A DNA stretch of 64,000 nt from Helicoverpa zea (lineage: Eukaryota > Arthropoda > Insecta > Lepidoptera > Noctuidae). Below, piece after piece: positions 12,460-24,520 of this stretch; within the stretch, counting starts at the first letter, position 1, and each line of letters starts with the position of its first letter. The notes under the pieces were generated by a model, which was given only the letters and a program-made list of their open reading frames with translations, was not told where the DNA came from and searched no databases. The DNA lies in assembly GCF_022581195.2 (NCBI RefSeq), contig NC_061456.1:10418501-10482500 (forward strand). The letters are read 5' to 3'. A program made the translations under genes and the position numbers.

Positions 12460-14430
12460 TTCTAAATGGCGCGTGAGAATTTTAATTCAAAATTCTACAG
12501 AGTGTTACAAAATACTAGTTAAGTTGAAAAGGGATTCAAAAATTCCTTATACAATTGACAATATTTAATTACCACTGTATCACTTTAACCGCCAAAAATA
12601 ATATGAAATAATAAATAGCACAATAAATAAGTACATTATACAGTAGGTATATTAATTACGTACAATATTGTATCCATTTTTTTTGAATATCCACAGTTTT
12701 TTTTTATGCGATTTGTATTGTTTTTTTTTACTGTAATTTTACGAGGAGGTATTTTTGAAACACCTTTTACAAAGGAAACACTATCGACAGCTGATTGGTA
12801 TGTAAGGATTGGAACTTCGATAATTTATGAAAACGATAGCGATTTATAGACTTTATCCGGTTGACTCCGTGTGGTCTGTTAACAAATGGTTACGATTAAG
12901 TATGGGGTTCCGTTTACAAAGTAAAATGTATCATGCTTACCTATTTATTTTATTGACTTGACTTCTTTTGACTGATTTATATTTTTTGCGTAAAATCATT
13001 ATCTCCTTTTTAATCAATTATGTTGGGGTCGGCTTTCAGTCTTACCAGATGCAGCTGTGTACCAGTATTTTTACCTAAAATATCATTAAAAACATAGTAT
13101 GGTCTATTTTGAAGAATCCTTTTCTATTATTAAATGTAGGTACATGTAACTAATCCTCTATTAATACCCAAAACTTCAAAATTCTACCTTTTCCATAATA
13201 TTTAAACATCAACAATTAGGCCAAACCACAGCTCTATTATTTTCAAACCGAAACCTTATTACTTTACGTATTCTAATGAAGCCGTGATCATTATGGCGCC
13301 GTCGATATTAACACTTAATCATCTGTAAATATATTTAGAGAATAATTAAGACCCTTGGAAGGGGTATCGGATGGGGTCTATTAATATGTCCATAGAAAAG
13401 TTGTCTTCGAAATTTATCGATTGGTAGTGTTACTTTTTTTTGTAGACTGCGTCCGCAACTGCTCTTGTTTGATTCATATTTTGAAAAAAAAAGGATAGAT
13501 AATAGTTTACTCACTATAAAGAGTACAGGCTCGAATATTTATATTCAAGAAACAATTTAAAGTAAGACATAGGAGTGTGAAAATTTAAAATTTATTTACT
13601 TTCAAAGTGTTTCAGTAATCATCTTAATGCTAAGTAGACACTTAAAGAGTGTTAAAAGTTTTTATTTTTCTTTTGAGCAATTTAAATAAAACTTGTTAAT
13701 AAAAATCCGATAACGCTCTTCTAATACAAAAACACAATAGAATTATTCATGTGGGTCTTTTATATAAAACGTCTATTCTTATTCTATACAAACCTCTGTA
13801 TATTTTATGGAGTTATCAATAACACTTTGAACTCACATTTAAATTATCATTCTACATTTATGACCACATCGACACTTCGTTATAAAACTTCTATAAATAT
13901 CGCACGCGATCTTTTTAAAACTATCGAGTGGTTTCACTAATAAGTCCTTCGCTTCACAAAACGTGCTCTGCGTTCAGATACATAGACATATAATTTTCCG
14001 GGCATGCCGCAACCGTTTTACATAATGTAACTATAAACATATCACTTACTGGAGATTTGGTGAATAATAACCTTGCAGTTTGTAACTTTAATTGCAAAAC
14101 TTCTTGCATTACAATTGACTGTTTTGTTGTTTGAATTTAAATGACACGTTCAAGTTAATAGCTTTCGTCATTGGTACATAACTATTTTTTAGGATTTTGG
14201 TTGTTTTTATGGTAGTTCATCATCGACTGTAATTTTCATCCATCGTCATCGTATGGTTACATTGTTATTTAAAGGTCGGCGCAGCCATCGACTTCATATA
14301 CTATCATGTTCTAATAATATTTTTTCTAGCCGTATAAACGACTATGATGAATATGAAAACCATGCCATTCCAGGTATAAATTAATCTGGTATGTGATTCC
14401 TAATTAGATGTCTAAAATCTAGTATAAGAT
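12460..14430. other. Non-coding stretch
   Basis: Contains a short family-A fragment at about 13018-13060 (tgttggggtcggctttcagt). Otherwise AT-rich with no recognised gene. Confidence 0.4.
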
Positions 14431-14433
14431 TAA

Positions 14434-14576
14434 CCTCCCCACTCAGAGACATTTAATGGTTACTTAAGCCATTCCTTAGTGAAGTATATTACTTTCCTCT
14501 ATGGTCAAGGATTTGTATGACATTCCGTCACTAAGGAGTGACTTAAGTAATCATTAAATGTCTCTGAGTGGGGAGG
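14434..14576. mobile_element. 143-bp MITE with TAA target duplication
   Basis: The arms are 49 bp each, starting CCTCCCCACTCAGAGACATT, with about three mismatches between left (14434-14482) and right (14528-14576). TAA flanks both ends (14431-14433 and 14577-14579), a TWA-type duplication consistent with PIF/Harbinger. The interior is too short to encode anything. Confidence 0.85.
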
Positions 14577-14930
14577 TAAGAGGGTAAAATCAAACATACA
14601 AAGTTACACAGTTAACATAACTCTATCTATCACAAAATAATGGAAACATATTCCCTCCACTAAAACGTAACAACTACGTAGTCGAACAATCATTAAATAA
14701 GAAATATATCTGTTTATAGAGTATTTAGTAGACGTTTATATCCTTAGCAGAGATTTATTGCTGCACCAATGAAACATCATTAATTTATCGATAATCCCTT
14801 TTGAATTATTTGGTTCAGATTCTGAAATGTTTACGAAGATGACGGCGCGTGAATCCAGATTGAAGCTTGTGTTAAAGTGTGTTTCCACTACGACGTTTGT
14901 GACGACTTAAAATCAAATAAGATGCGCGAC

Positions 14931-15095
14931 ATTATCATCATCCTCCTGGCCTTATCCCAATTTAATTAGGGACCGAACCCTAGCAAGTTTTCTGTTTCTA
15001 TACTCGGCTATCTGCCGTCATCTTACAAGAAACATTATTTCTTGCCATATCGGCTTTCACACAATCCGTCCAAAGTTTTTAACAACGATTTTAAA
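14931..15095 (-). pseudogene. RTE-like LINE 3' fragment
   Basis: On the minus strand one frame reads W-T-D-C-V-K-A-D-M-A-R-N-N-V-S-C-K-M-T-A-D-S-R and then a stop, resembling the C-terminal segment of RTE-type LINE proteins. On the plus strand it begins with atcatcatcctcctggcc, the complement of a (GAT)n tail. The rest of the element is missing. Confidence 0.6.
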
Positions 15096-18000
15096 AGACG
15101 TATTCACAGGTACGACGGTAAAAGTCCCTGAAATCTTTTTTGCCTCATTACGGCAAACTTGTAATAACAGGTAGTGACGTTAAGTCTTAGTCGTCTATAG
15201 ATAAAATATCCTCGTGACTTAGTGGAAACGTGCTCTAAAGTCGTTAAGCTGCAATGGGTTTGACAGGCTGTCATGAGCCATTGGAGCTATGAGCTGGCAT
15301 TGCTAGAAATGCTGTGGAGCGTGAAGGAGATGGCGGGGCAAGCTGGATAGGTTTAAAATTAGTTACTGTTTACATAGAGTCTGAATCTATTTCTTTCTTA
15401 CATTTTTGACTACATAAGTAGACAAACGTCAAAAATAATAAAGGATCCTATCATCATTGCTTGCCATTTTTCGGTTAAATTAATTATTGAACTGTCAAAT
15501 CGCCCGCCAAAACTGATGGTCTGGTCTTAACTGACGACTGCTAACGCTGTCATAATTGCCAACCTGTTCATTAGATTGTAGATCTGCCATTATCAACCGG
15601 CTCATCGGCACCGAATTATACAATGATGAATGTCTTTTCAATACCTAGTGTTCCTTTCAAATGTATTCTCTATAAAAACCTTCTTTAGAAAAATCACTGT
15701 ATTTAACAGTCCAGACAGCAGCTGTTGCCCCGTTATTAAAATTATTTTCCTGCCAAAAATACCCAGCTTTTCATGAATACGGAAATTAATATATTTCAAC
15801 AGGAACTATCTGTCGTCAATTCCCTATAATTTCTTTGAACATAAGACGTTTTTGATCTCTACACGATTCCTCATTTCTTCCGCATCAGTGGTTATTTTTA
15901 TTCAAAATCGTTTCATTTTTTATTTTCTCACATTTTTTATTTTATGTTTTACTGCAAACTAACTCGACTGTGAAAATAATGCGAGAAATAAAATTATGAA
16001 AGCAAATCGTAAATTCTAAATTTAAACTGTCTGAGCTAGGCTGGTCTTAGATATTTTGCTTTGTAGCTCTAAGATTTTTCGATCATTATATTTTTCCAAG
16101 TAAAAATACGTGTTATAATGTAGGTATACCTACAGAGTCACCTTAAGTTTGGTTATACTTGATAGGTTTAAAAAAGAGTAAGCATACATTTGAAACAAAA
16201 ATCTTCAGTTGTTTTTAAGCTCAAACTCATTTCTTGGAACTTATTATAAACTAAAAACTTGTGTGATCTTCATTCATACACCGAACAAACACGGGAGAAT
16301 TTGTATTGCAATTAAATTGTTCTCAAAATTAGGTGCCGATTTTAACAACCAATCTATATTCTACGTACTGAAGTACTTTTCATTTGAAGATGAATCGAAC
16401 TTCGTATGTATAGTTAAACTGAAATTGGTTTGATGTTCTACGATAAATAAACTTGGCCTAGCTTTCTTAAGCTTTAAGCTTTAATCTAGTATTTTCGTTT
16501 CTAGGTATAGGATTTAAGTGCTTTTGGGTGTTAACATTTATTTAGATTGAAATAACAAGTCGGCCAATATGGGTTTTGGATTCGTGTTAACATTTATTTG
16601 TACCTAGTATTGATGTAACTACTTACCTATAAGAAATTCAGTATGTAGACGGATTATTTAATTAAATCCAAAAAGTATACTAATGCATGCACACAACTGT
16701 ACCTACCTGTGCGCTGTGGTTAGTGATTATAATTCTTATTACGAATCAAAGTTGACGATAGAACAATGCACTTATACCTACCTAGTTTAAAATAAAATTT
16801 ATGAGTTATGAATAAAATAAAATACACAGGTAGTCTCAAAATCATCAGTACCTAAATAGAACAACTCACACTGAAATATTTTTACCATTTAGATTCTAAA
16901 AAATAAACATTCAATATTAATACATAGGTACTCTAATATCAATACGTAAACACAATTGCATAGGATATCCTTGTGAACTTAACCAATCATAGTGGGGTCG
17001 CCACCTTCTCAAACCCAAGCGGCCTTCTATTTGTCTAAACCAATTGAAACTGTGTTTGTAAACCGTACCGTACATATTATCTTCCATCGTGTAGGGATTT
17101 AGACGTATCTTCACAGATATGGGTCGGATATATCATAACTTATGAACATAACCGCCATTCATTCACTAATTGGCAGCATGAAGGTTGAAGGTCTATCAAA
17201 GACGACACGATGATATGCAACCTTTTTTATCATCACTAGCAATCTCTTTCATCACTGGCCACTAAGCTCCAAATTCAAATTTGAATTTAGAATGTCGTGT
17301 ATTCTTCTATCTGATTTCAAGGCGTGAAACATTTGAGATTTTAATAATTTCGTAATATATTTTAGCAGTTATATAAATGTAAAATAAACTTAATGAAGTC
17401 ATTTGAATGTATCTTCTTTAAATAGAAAAAACTTAAGCATGCAAATATGTAATAAGCAAATATATTTCTATTAACTCCGTCGCGTCGTATTCAGATAAGG
17501 CAAATAGAGCAGTAATATGAAATATCTTGTGCAGCTATTTTTCGCGTTAACTAGAAAATGTGTATTCTCATGAAAATGTATTTAAACTGCTACAGCTTAA
17601 ATAGCATATTTTATCTAAAATGTTATTTCTCTTCATTTCGTGTAAAAAAAGAAACAGTGTTTTTGTTAACATATAATTAATCGTACAATTTCATATTTAT
17701 CTCAAAAACGTTCTGCTTTTGAAAGGAAACATAACTTTTCCTTGAAATTAATGTGCATATAAAAGTTGCAAGATGCTGAAATATTTGCAAACATCAGTCA
17801 TTCATTCAGAATGTTTGTGTAATAAAAATAATGGTATGCAATGATGCATGTATAAAATTACCGTTTCAAGTAGACCTAGCCTTTTTCTCCATTTTTGAGT
17901 AGACTGGTCTTTGTTGGTTAGTTTTACTGTCTACCTATTATAGCTCATATAGTAATATTCAATTATTTTATAAGCTTCACATACCTATATCAACTTTGAG

Positions 18001-18120
18001 TGGTGTTACACACCTTTATCTAGGAAGGCGCGTAAAGACGTCGGTCCCGACTGTTACCTAGTAGTAGCCATTATCATAACACGACGTCAGAGGCATTGAG
18101 AAAACTTTGACAATATAGTA
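15096..18120. other. AT-rich non-coding stretch
   Basis: No recognised gene. The frames at 16209-16433 and 16917-17114 have no family features. Confidence 0.4.
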
Positions 18121-18128
18121 CTTTTTAG

Positions 18129-18422
18129 ATGGTCAAAAAAAAAAAAAATCAAAAGTCATTTATTCAAACTTGGCTGCAAAACAGCACTTTTCGAACGTCA
18201 AAAAAAAAAAATTACAAAAGACAGCCCCCAAAACGCCCACCCTTCACCCCTTCCTATGTGTTTTTGCTGGGAAGAAGAAGTGGCGCAACAAACTCCCCAG
18301 CAAAAAATCATCAATCTTACAGCTCATTAGATAAGCTACTTAAATGCAGTTGCATAAGTCCAAGCAAATATCCAGAAATCCAAAACAACTGTTTTACAAT
18401 ACAAACGATTCGCTCATCTTAA
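18129..18422 (-). mobile_element. LINE 3' end fragment
   Basis: On the minus strand the sequence runs through gctggggagtttgttgcgcc, cacttcttcttcccagcaaa and gaataaatgacttttgattt into a T-rich tail. I recognise this as the 3' end of a common lepidopteran non-LTR element carrying its AATAAA. The apparent 97-codon plus-strand frame is not a gene. Confidence 0.55.
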
Positions 18423-19207
18423 ATTAAACAAGAACAGTTCGGGAAAGCGAAACGCCAGTGATTAGAAAACGCTTGGCTTCGAGTTCAAAGACTGAGCGGG
18501 AGGCAAACGTATCGCATGTCACTAATTGCAACCGAATTTTGATACAAATTCAACCTATTTGTTGAACTATGTGACAGTGGTAGGATGTTTTTTTTAATGG
18601 TTGACTTTTAGTTAGTTATTTAGATATATAATGCAGTTTTTTGTGACTTAAACAATCGTTTTATTTTCCCTCTTTAATCCGGCTACAACCCGAAATACAA
18701 TTTAGTATAGGTTATGTTAGCAATACCCATAAATTTTATGTTTTGTTTCCTAAAATGCGATGGTATCGAAAATTTCTAATAGAACAACTTATTTAATTAA
18801 ATACCTAATCATCGTCCGATGGTCTGGAAGTACAGAAAATTCTGGATATTTCAGGGCAAAACTTTTTTAATCTGGCAAGCCTATTGCTAAGGGGTTTTAA
18901 GGCCTGAGGCTTTAAACAAAACGTAGTAGGTTCTACCTTTGATTTTATGATATTTACAACATATAGAAATAGTCACCCCTTTTTAGACAAAGCACTGTAA
19001 CATACATGTATGTACAATTTCCATTAATTATTTTCTGAATATGATGATGATGATGTCCTCCTAGCCGATTATCGGCTACGGCGGCTGTTCTCATGTAAGG
19101 AGATTAGCCAACTGCGCAGGACATAATATTATAGTGCACGAGCATTTGCGCAGACACAGGTGCACTCCCTATTCCTTCACTCTCATAGCCCGATGGGACA
19201 GGAATCC

Positions 19208-20187
19208 ATAGACATAATATTAGTAAACAGGACTGCGCATATAAACCCAAATAACGAGCCGAGTGAAACAGTTAGTACGGAGGCTGTCTGTCCCTTTCTA
19301 ATAGAGTGACTATGAGATTAAACTATGTGAGACAAATCCGAATTTGCTAAGATTATTAAACGCAGATTTGTATTGAAGTTTTAACTTACGCAGTTTGTGA
19401 CCTTAAGATACTTATAAAGGCTTTTAATAATTAGCGGGAATAAGCAGTATAAAAGCAGGAAGATTCGAAGTGAAGACTGTTTTTTTTGTATTTCTACTTC
19501 ATATATAGACTGCTGAGCCATTTATGTCGCCTTTCTTCATTTTTTGGGAAGCTATAACAATAGTGCAACAGTTTTAAAATCCATCACCCATATTTTCACT
19601 CATTACAAGAATTCATGGGCACCCTAGTTGTTTGGTTTACGAAAATGTTATTATTAGCTAACCTGTGAAACGATATATTGCAACCACCATAGGATTCACT
19701 TTTACAAGTATAAACACAACACTTTTTCACCATTAAAATAGTTTAAATTGATTTAATACAAAAAATATAAACAAAATTTTAAATGCTGATTACGCGCCAA
19801 GAATGTTCGGGGTTACCGCTAGAAAAAAAAAAAATATATGTTGTTTATGTTTTAAGAATAATAATTTATATAAATAATTTATTCGTATAATAAATTAATG
19901 CGATTTTTATTAATTTGTTGACTTACAATAGTTAAAATAAGATAAAAATATATGTGATTCAATTATTTTTTTTGGGAAGACAAAACTGTTGACCACAACA
20001 TTTTTTTATGCTGGCAAGGTGTTAGAAAGAGACAAACGGCCTCCGTTCTAACTATCCCTCTCGGCTCGGATTTGCCTCTGTGTATTATGCAACAAATTTA
20101 GTACCTTATAGCGTTGGAATAGAGTTCATTTTCGTAAATATGTATTTTGAGCGTGCGCAATCTTGTTTATTATATTACATCTATGCG
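19208..20187. mobile_element. About 980-bp terminal-inverted-repeat element inside the SINE
   Basis: The left end atagacataatattagtaaa and the complement of the right end (atagatgtaatataataaac) match over about 33 bp. A second inverted block of about 50 bp lies further in (about 19255-19303 against about 20022-20070, including acggaggc and tttctaa). The disrupted SINE sequence is duplicated at the junctions (aggaatcc / gggaatcc, 8 bp with one mismatch). No transposase frame is present, so it is non-autonomous. An 8-bp duplication would fit hAT, but the ends are not diagnostic. Confidence 0.7.
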
Positions 20188-20325
20188 GGAATCCGACACG
20201 ACCGGAAAGAGATCAGGCGCAGGACCGACATTTACGTGCTCTCCGATGCACGGGTGAATCAATCACCAACTTCCAGGCTTCGGGCTGCTTTGTGAAAGTC
20301 TTCTAAAACCCACAAAGCGATTTCG

Positions 20326-20396
20326 GCCCGACTCGGGAATCGAACCCGAGACCTCGTGCTCAGCAGCCACACTTGCGACAACTAGACCAACGAGGC
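20326..20396 (-). other. tRNA-like promoter head of the SINE (not a functional tRNA)
   Basis: On the minus strand there is a box A-like tggtctagttg (complement at 20379-20389) and a perfect box B ggttcgattcc (complement at 20336-20346), with tRNA-like spacing over about 71 bp. It is followed by SINE body, not by a clean 3' end, so it is the pol III promoter of the SINE. Confidence 0.75.
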
Positions 20397-20520
20397 TGAA
20401 TATAATAGAAATGTGACTTACAGTACCTAGCAGCAGCAGTAATCTACATGTAATTGAAACGTTACTTAGTGAGTGAGGTGGGACTTTTCAAAGTAGTAAG
20501 TCTACACTAAATATATATGT

Positions 20521-20745
20521 GAGCTTCCGCCCGCGGCTTCGCCCGCGTAGAGTTCACTTATATTGCGTTTCCAAGAGAATTCTTCAAAAATCCGGGATAA
20601 AAACTATCCTATGTTCTTTCTCGAGGTCAACTCTATCTCTGTACCATTTTTATTAAAATCAGTTCAGTGTTTTAGCCGTGAAAGCGTAACAGACATACAG
20701 ACAGATAGATAGAGTTACTTTCGCATTTATAATATTAGTAGGGAT
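20521..20745 (-). mobile_element. Helitron-like (Lep1-type) fragment
   Basis: Carries cccgcggcttcgcccgcg near one end and actttcgcatttataatatt near the other, the reversed ends of the family. The CTAG terminus is degraded. Confidence 0.6.
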
Positions 20746-22221
20746 AAGGATCTGTAACATGAAATGAAGCCATTCCTTTCCCGACATCAGAAACCCCACT
20801 TCCCAATACCATCACGTATCCAGACCAAAAATATAAATACTAGACTAAATTGTTTCCAAAGAGCCTAGTGCGACGGAAAATCTAGACTCGAACTGAATTT
20901 ATATTAGCTTCTTTTGCTCCGAAGTAATACATGGAAAATGTATGGGTGTTCGTGATTTCATGAATACTTTGAAAGTAGACGTAAATGTGTTGGGAAGAAA
21001 AATCGCGATCGTTTCATCAGCGGCTTGTTGAAATCACTTGCTTTTTGCAAAGTGGAAATTCTTTCCAGAAAGTTCTTTTATATCGCGTAGAAGTTAAGAA
21101 TTGGAATTCATGGGTAATGTTAGATTGTACATTATCTATGTTCTTTTTTTGAAACGCTAACGTAAGAATTTGCAGCTGTCTTGTATTACCTTGGATAGTA
21201 CCTACGTAAGCGGTTAAATGAAAAAGCAAATCAAAAATCAATAACTAGTAGATAATTTTTTACTGTTTACAAAAAGTCATCTTTCCTTTTATGTTTATTA
21301 AAAAAAAATGTAACTGATAGTTTTCAGGACAAGGACATAATAGTAGGTAATCAAATTATCACATAAACACACAGTACAAAATGTAACGTTTGTGGTTTGG
21401 TTGGTGATTAACCACAAAATCCGGTGGTGGAAGTACCAGTGGTTTCACTTTATCGAATTTCAATCAATGAATGTGTGATTTCAAAACTGCTTGGATTGTG
21501 TTGAACTCGGTCATAACAAATGAAAACCATTTTACTTTTCCATTCCTCAATGGATCTTATGTGATTTGTTTATTTGAAAGAATTGAGTGGTATCCGTTTT
21601 TTGTGTGAACGAATGTCTGATATAATTTTGTGAATTTATTTCGATTGAGGAAAATGTTCGAATTTAAGAATTTTATTCATCTTATTTTCAGATACAGGTA
21701 AAAAAATAACTTTCAGGAAATCGTTTGCAATCTCGGCTTATCATTTAACATCTGTTAGGAATACTTCAATATTTTTGTAACGCCGACTTCAAAATAAGAT
21801 GAGTACCTATTTTATAACAAAAATACCTCAATTTCTACCACTTAAGACTTCCATTGTTCGTCGAAAATATAGTTCATTGTAGCCAAATAAATATTGGTAA
21901 TATACAAATCCCCGTCAACATTGAATATTGAATTCTTTGTAATAAAAGTAAATAAAAAACAAGTAAATAAGCGAACATAAGTTTACCCCTATAAGCCTAT
22001 CAGGCCCAAATACTGAGAAAAGGGTAAAAGTCCATACGTTATTGGTACTTTTGTAATTTGGGTAGTAACAGAAACTTTCATTTAATTTGCTTGTAAACAA
22101 GTGTAGTTGTTTTGTTTTTAGTGCCTATGTTCAAATTGAATTTTGACCTCATATTTGATTTTGAAGTTATCGTAATTTTATAATCTAAAATTGGTTGAAC
22201 ATGGCTTCCAAATATTGATTA
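20746..22221. other. AT-rich non-coding stretch
   Basis: Nothing recognised. Minus-strand frames at 21017-21241 and 21915-22100 show no domain. Confidence 0.4.
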
Positions 22222-22362
22222 ACTAGTTTTCCTCAGCGGTTTTACCACCGTATTGTGGGAATTGATTCACACATCCTCAACTAGATAGCTATTAATACCA
22301 GAAAAAAATTGGACCAGAAGTTTCTGAGAAGATATACCGCGTTCAAACAAACAAAATCTTCT
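22222..22362 (-). mobile_element. Degenerate Helitron-like fragment
   Basis: Starts actagttttcctcagcggtt and ends near gttcaaacaaacaaaatctt, the reversed arrangement of the family ends. Heavily diverged. Confidence 0.45.
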
Positions 22363-22898
22363 ATTTTATAATACCCATAAGTAAAAATTGGTTTAGATCT
22401 GCCTTACAAGAGTAAGTAAGTATATCTGTTTATTTTATTTCTAGGTTTTGATTTCTTTTATCCAAAACGTCATTACAACACATATACAGACTTCACGATA
22501 TAGGTAATATGTCCACGGGTTCCATAACTAATTTAATTTTAACATATTACGTGGAAAAGTATAAGAAATTACTTCTAAATACCGATATTGCTGTAAAGTT
22601 GTGAGTTTCACAGAAACTAGTACGAAGTTCCCACACTTGAGGACTTTGATACAAACTTCAGTTCACCTCATAATCGGAAATTGCATTACGAAGTGACTTA
22701 CAAAAGCAATATGTTTTGTGGTGTTTGATAAAGTAAATAAAAACATGTTTATTGACACAGAAAATCTTGTAAGTGCTGGTTAGAATTTAAAAAAAGATTA
22801 AGAAACCACCACAGCCGGAGTAAAACACACGGTATGAAATATGTTATCAATAGATTCAAAGCGATCTATGTCATGGAAATATTTTTTATTCAATTCAA

Positions 22899-22949
22899 AA
22901 AAGCTTGGAAATATGTAATGAATTTATCATTACATATTTCCAAGCTTTT
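22899..22949. repeat. Perfect hairpin, 23-bp arms, 5-nt loop
   Basis: The left arm 22899-22921 (aaaagcttggaaatatgtaa...) is exactly complementary to 22927-22949, separated by attta. No transposon ends or target duplication are seen. Confidence 0.85.
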
Positions 22950-23450
22950 AAATAAGGCATAATCTAAACGTATCAACATCAAAAAGAGAAAAATCGAATA
23001 AAGGCCGTCAAAACATTATAAGTCGTCATCGTTGCTATGAAAAATTTAGCAATAAATACCATTTTACATCGTAAATTGGCAAACAATTTTCTGGTCCCTT
23101 GTGCTTTGATTTACATCTAACAAGGTATATTGTTAGCTATTGCTTGGCGATCAGACACGAGATACAATTGCAGTCGCAAGCCAATCTTCAATAGAAACCA
23201 TATTTCATTGCGAAAGCCATTACACTTCGCATCAAAGATTCTAAACCAGAAACGGATATTGTAATAGTAAACACCGTTTGTACACCGACTACCGTTAACC
23301 AGTTATAAGAACTAAAGTCGGTTGTAACTGGATACAGCCGGATATTGCCGCTAAAATATAGGTCAAGATCCCGAACATAGTAAGCAATACTTTTTATTGG
23401 GTATTCGGGAATCTAGAACTATGTCAAAAGAATAGAATCTAGTGGTAGGG
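22950..23450. other. Non-coding stretch
   Basis: No gene or repeat recognised. Confidence 0.4.
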
Positions 23451-23601
23451 ACTACAATATTACGAAGCTGGAGATTTGATTTGAAAAAAATATTTCAGTA
23501 CTAGTTAACCAGTTTATTGAACTAGGATATAGGCTTTCTTTATATCCAAGTGCGCGGAGTAGTTCTCAAGGGATGTGAGTGAAACCATTAGCGAAAACTA
23601 G
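23451..23601 (+). mobile_element. Helitron-like fragment
   Basis: Runs from ctacaatattacgaagctgg to gcgaaaactag, with the usual 'aggatataggctttctttat' middle. Ends in CTAG followed by T. Confidence 0.55.
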
Positions 23602-24447
23602 TCAACTAATTGATCAACGCATAAAAACTTAAGCAATTAAATGCACAATTCGTTCTTGAAACAAGAGTTTATTTACAAGGAAATACGATATCTTAAAAGG
23701 AACACGGAATGACAACATTAGTAGGTATACCTATTACGACCAGCGGAATGATAATGCGAGAGAAAATCATGCCCAAGAAAAACAGTCATAACTATTGTAA
23801 TATCAATATTTTACTTCAACCATATCTTTATGTAAAGCAAGATCGTAAAAATAATTCCTAAAAGACATTTATTTTCTTGATTATCATGTTATTAGGAATA
23901 ATATAATGATATTTATTTCTGTTTGTCTGTTACCAACAATCTTGTAACGTTTCCCAAAATAAGTGTCACTTAGAATATGGGCTCCCCTCCCCCAATACTT
24001 AAAGGTTATAAGGGTCACTTAAACTTTTGTGAAAACGAAATTCGTATTAAGTGTTACCTAAATGCTCATAGGGGATCCCTAAATTTAGGTATTTGTTGGT
24101 GAAAATGGGCATGTGTCAAAGGGCGATCTCCTAGACCGAATAAAGCTAGCGACTGATATCTATTGTTAGGTCACCAGACCGTTATGTGTCCATAACAAAG
24201 GTCATAAGACTTCATTAATATTTCGTGACATTTCAAAAATATTACCTCGCCCTTTTCTTATATAATATGCTTTAAATCTGCTCTGATACGTAACGTGAAA
24301 GATCGTCGAGTTGAAGAAATGTGTTTACAATATAATACATATATGGATCATAGATCCAACAATGATAAAGAATGAGAGGGATACCACAGGTAGATTATAA
24401 AATAGACTGCTAATACAAGAAGCATACACCTATATAAAAACGATTTT
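23602..24447. other. Non-coding stretch
   Basis: AT-rich; nothing recognised. Confidence 0.4.
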
Positions 24448-24463
24448 ACTGAATAATATGTGT

Positions 24464-24508
24464 AGCCGACCCCAACATGACTGGGAAAAGGCTCGGAGGA
24501 TGATGATG
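24464..24508 (+). mobile_element. 45-bp retroposed 3'-end stub with 16-bp target duplication
   Basis: The insert (agccgaccccaacatgactg, ending gaggatgatgatg) is the extreme 3' end of repeat family A with its (ATG)n tail. It is flanked by a perfect 16-bp direct repeat, actgaataatatgtgt, at 24448-24463 and 24509-24524. Confidence 0.8.
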
Positions 24509-24520
24509 ACTGAATAATAT

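Larger units (their letters stand above)
19040..20396 (-). mobile_element. tRNA-derived SINE split by a later insertion
   Basis: The 5' half (20396 down to 20188) has a tRNA-like head. The 3' half (19207 down to 19040) ends in a (GAT)n tail. Both halves lie in the same orientation and join at the shared string ggaatcc, found at 19201-19207 and 20188-20194. Without the insert the SINE would be about 370 bp. It is non-autonomous and would have been copied by a LINE with a similar 3' end. Confidence 0.75.

Noticed and set aside
20326..20396. tRNA gene
   Set aside because: Box A and box B are present but the stem pairs are imperfect and SINE body follows; it is the promoter of a SINE.
22899..22949. 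MicroRNA precursor
   Set aside because: Perfect pairing with a 5-nt loop and no bulges is unlike an animal pre-miRNA; a mutational palindrome is more likely.
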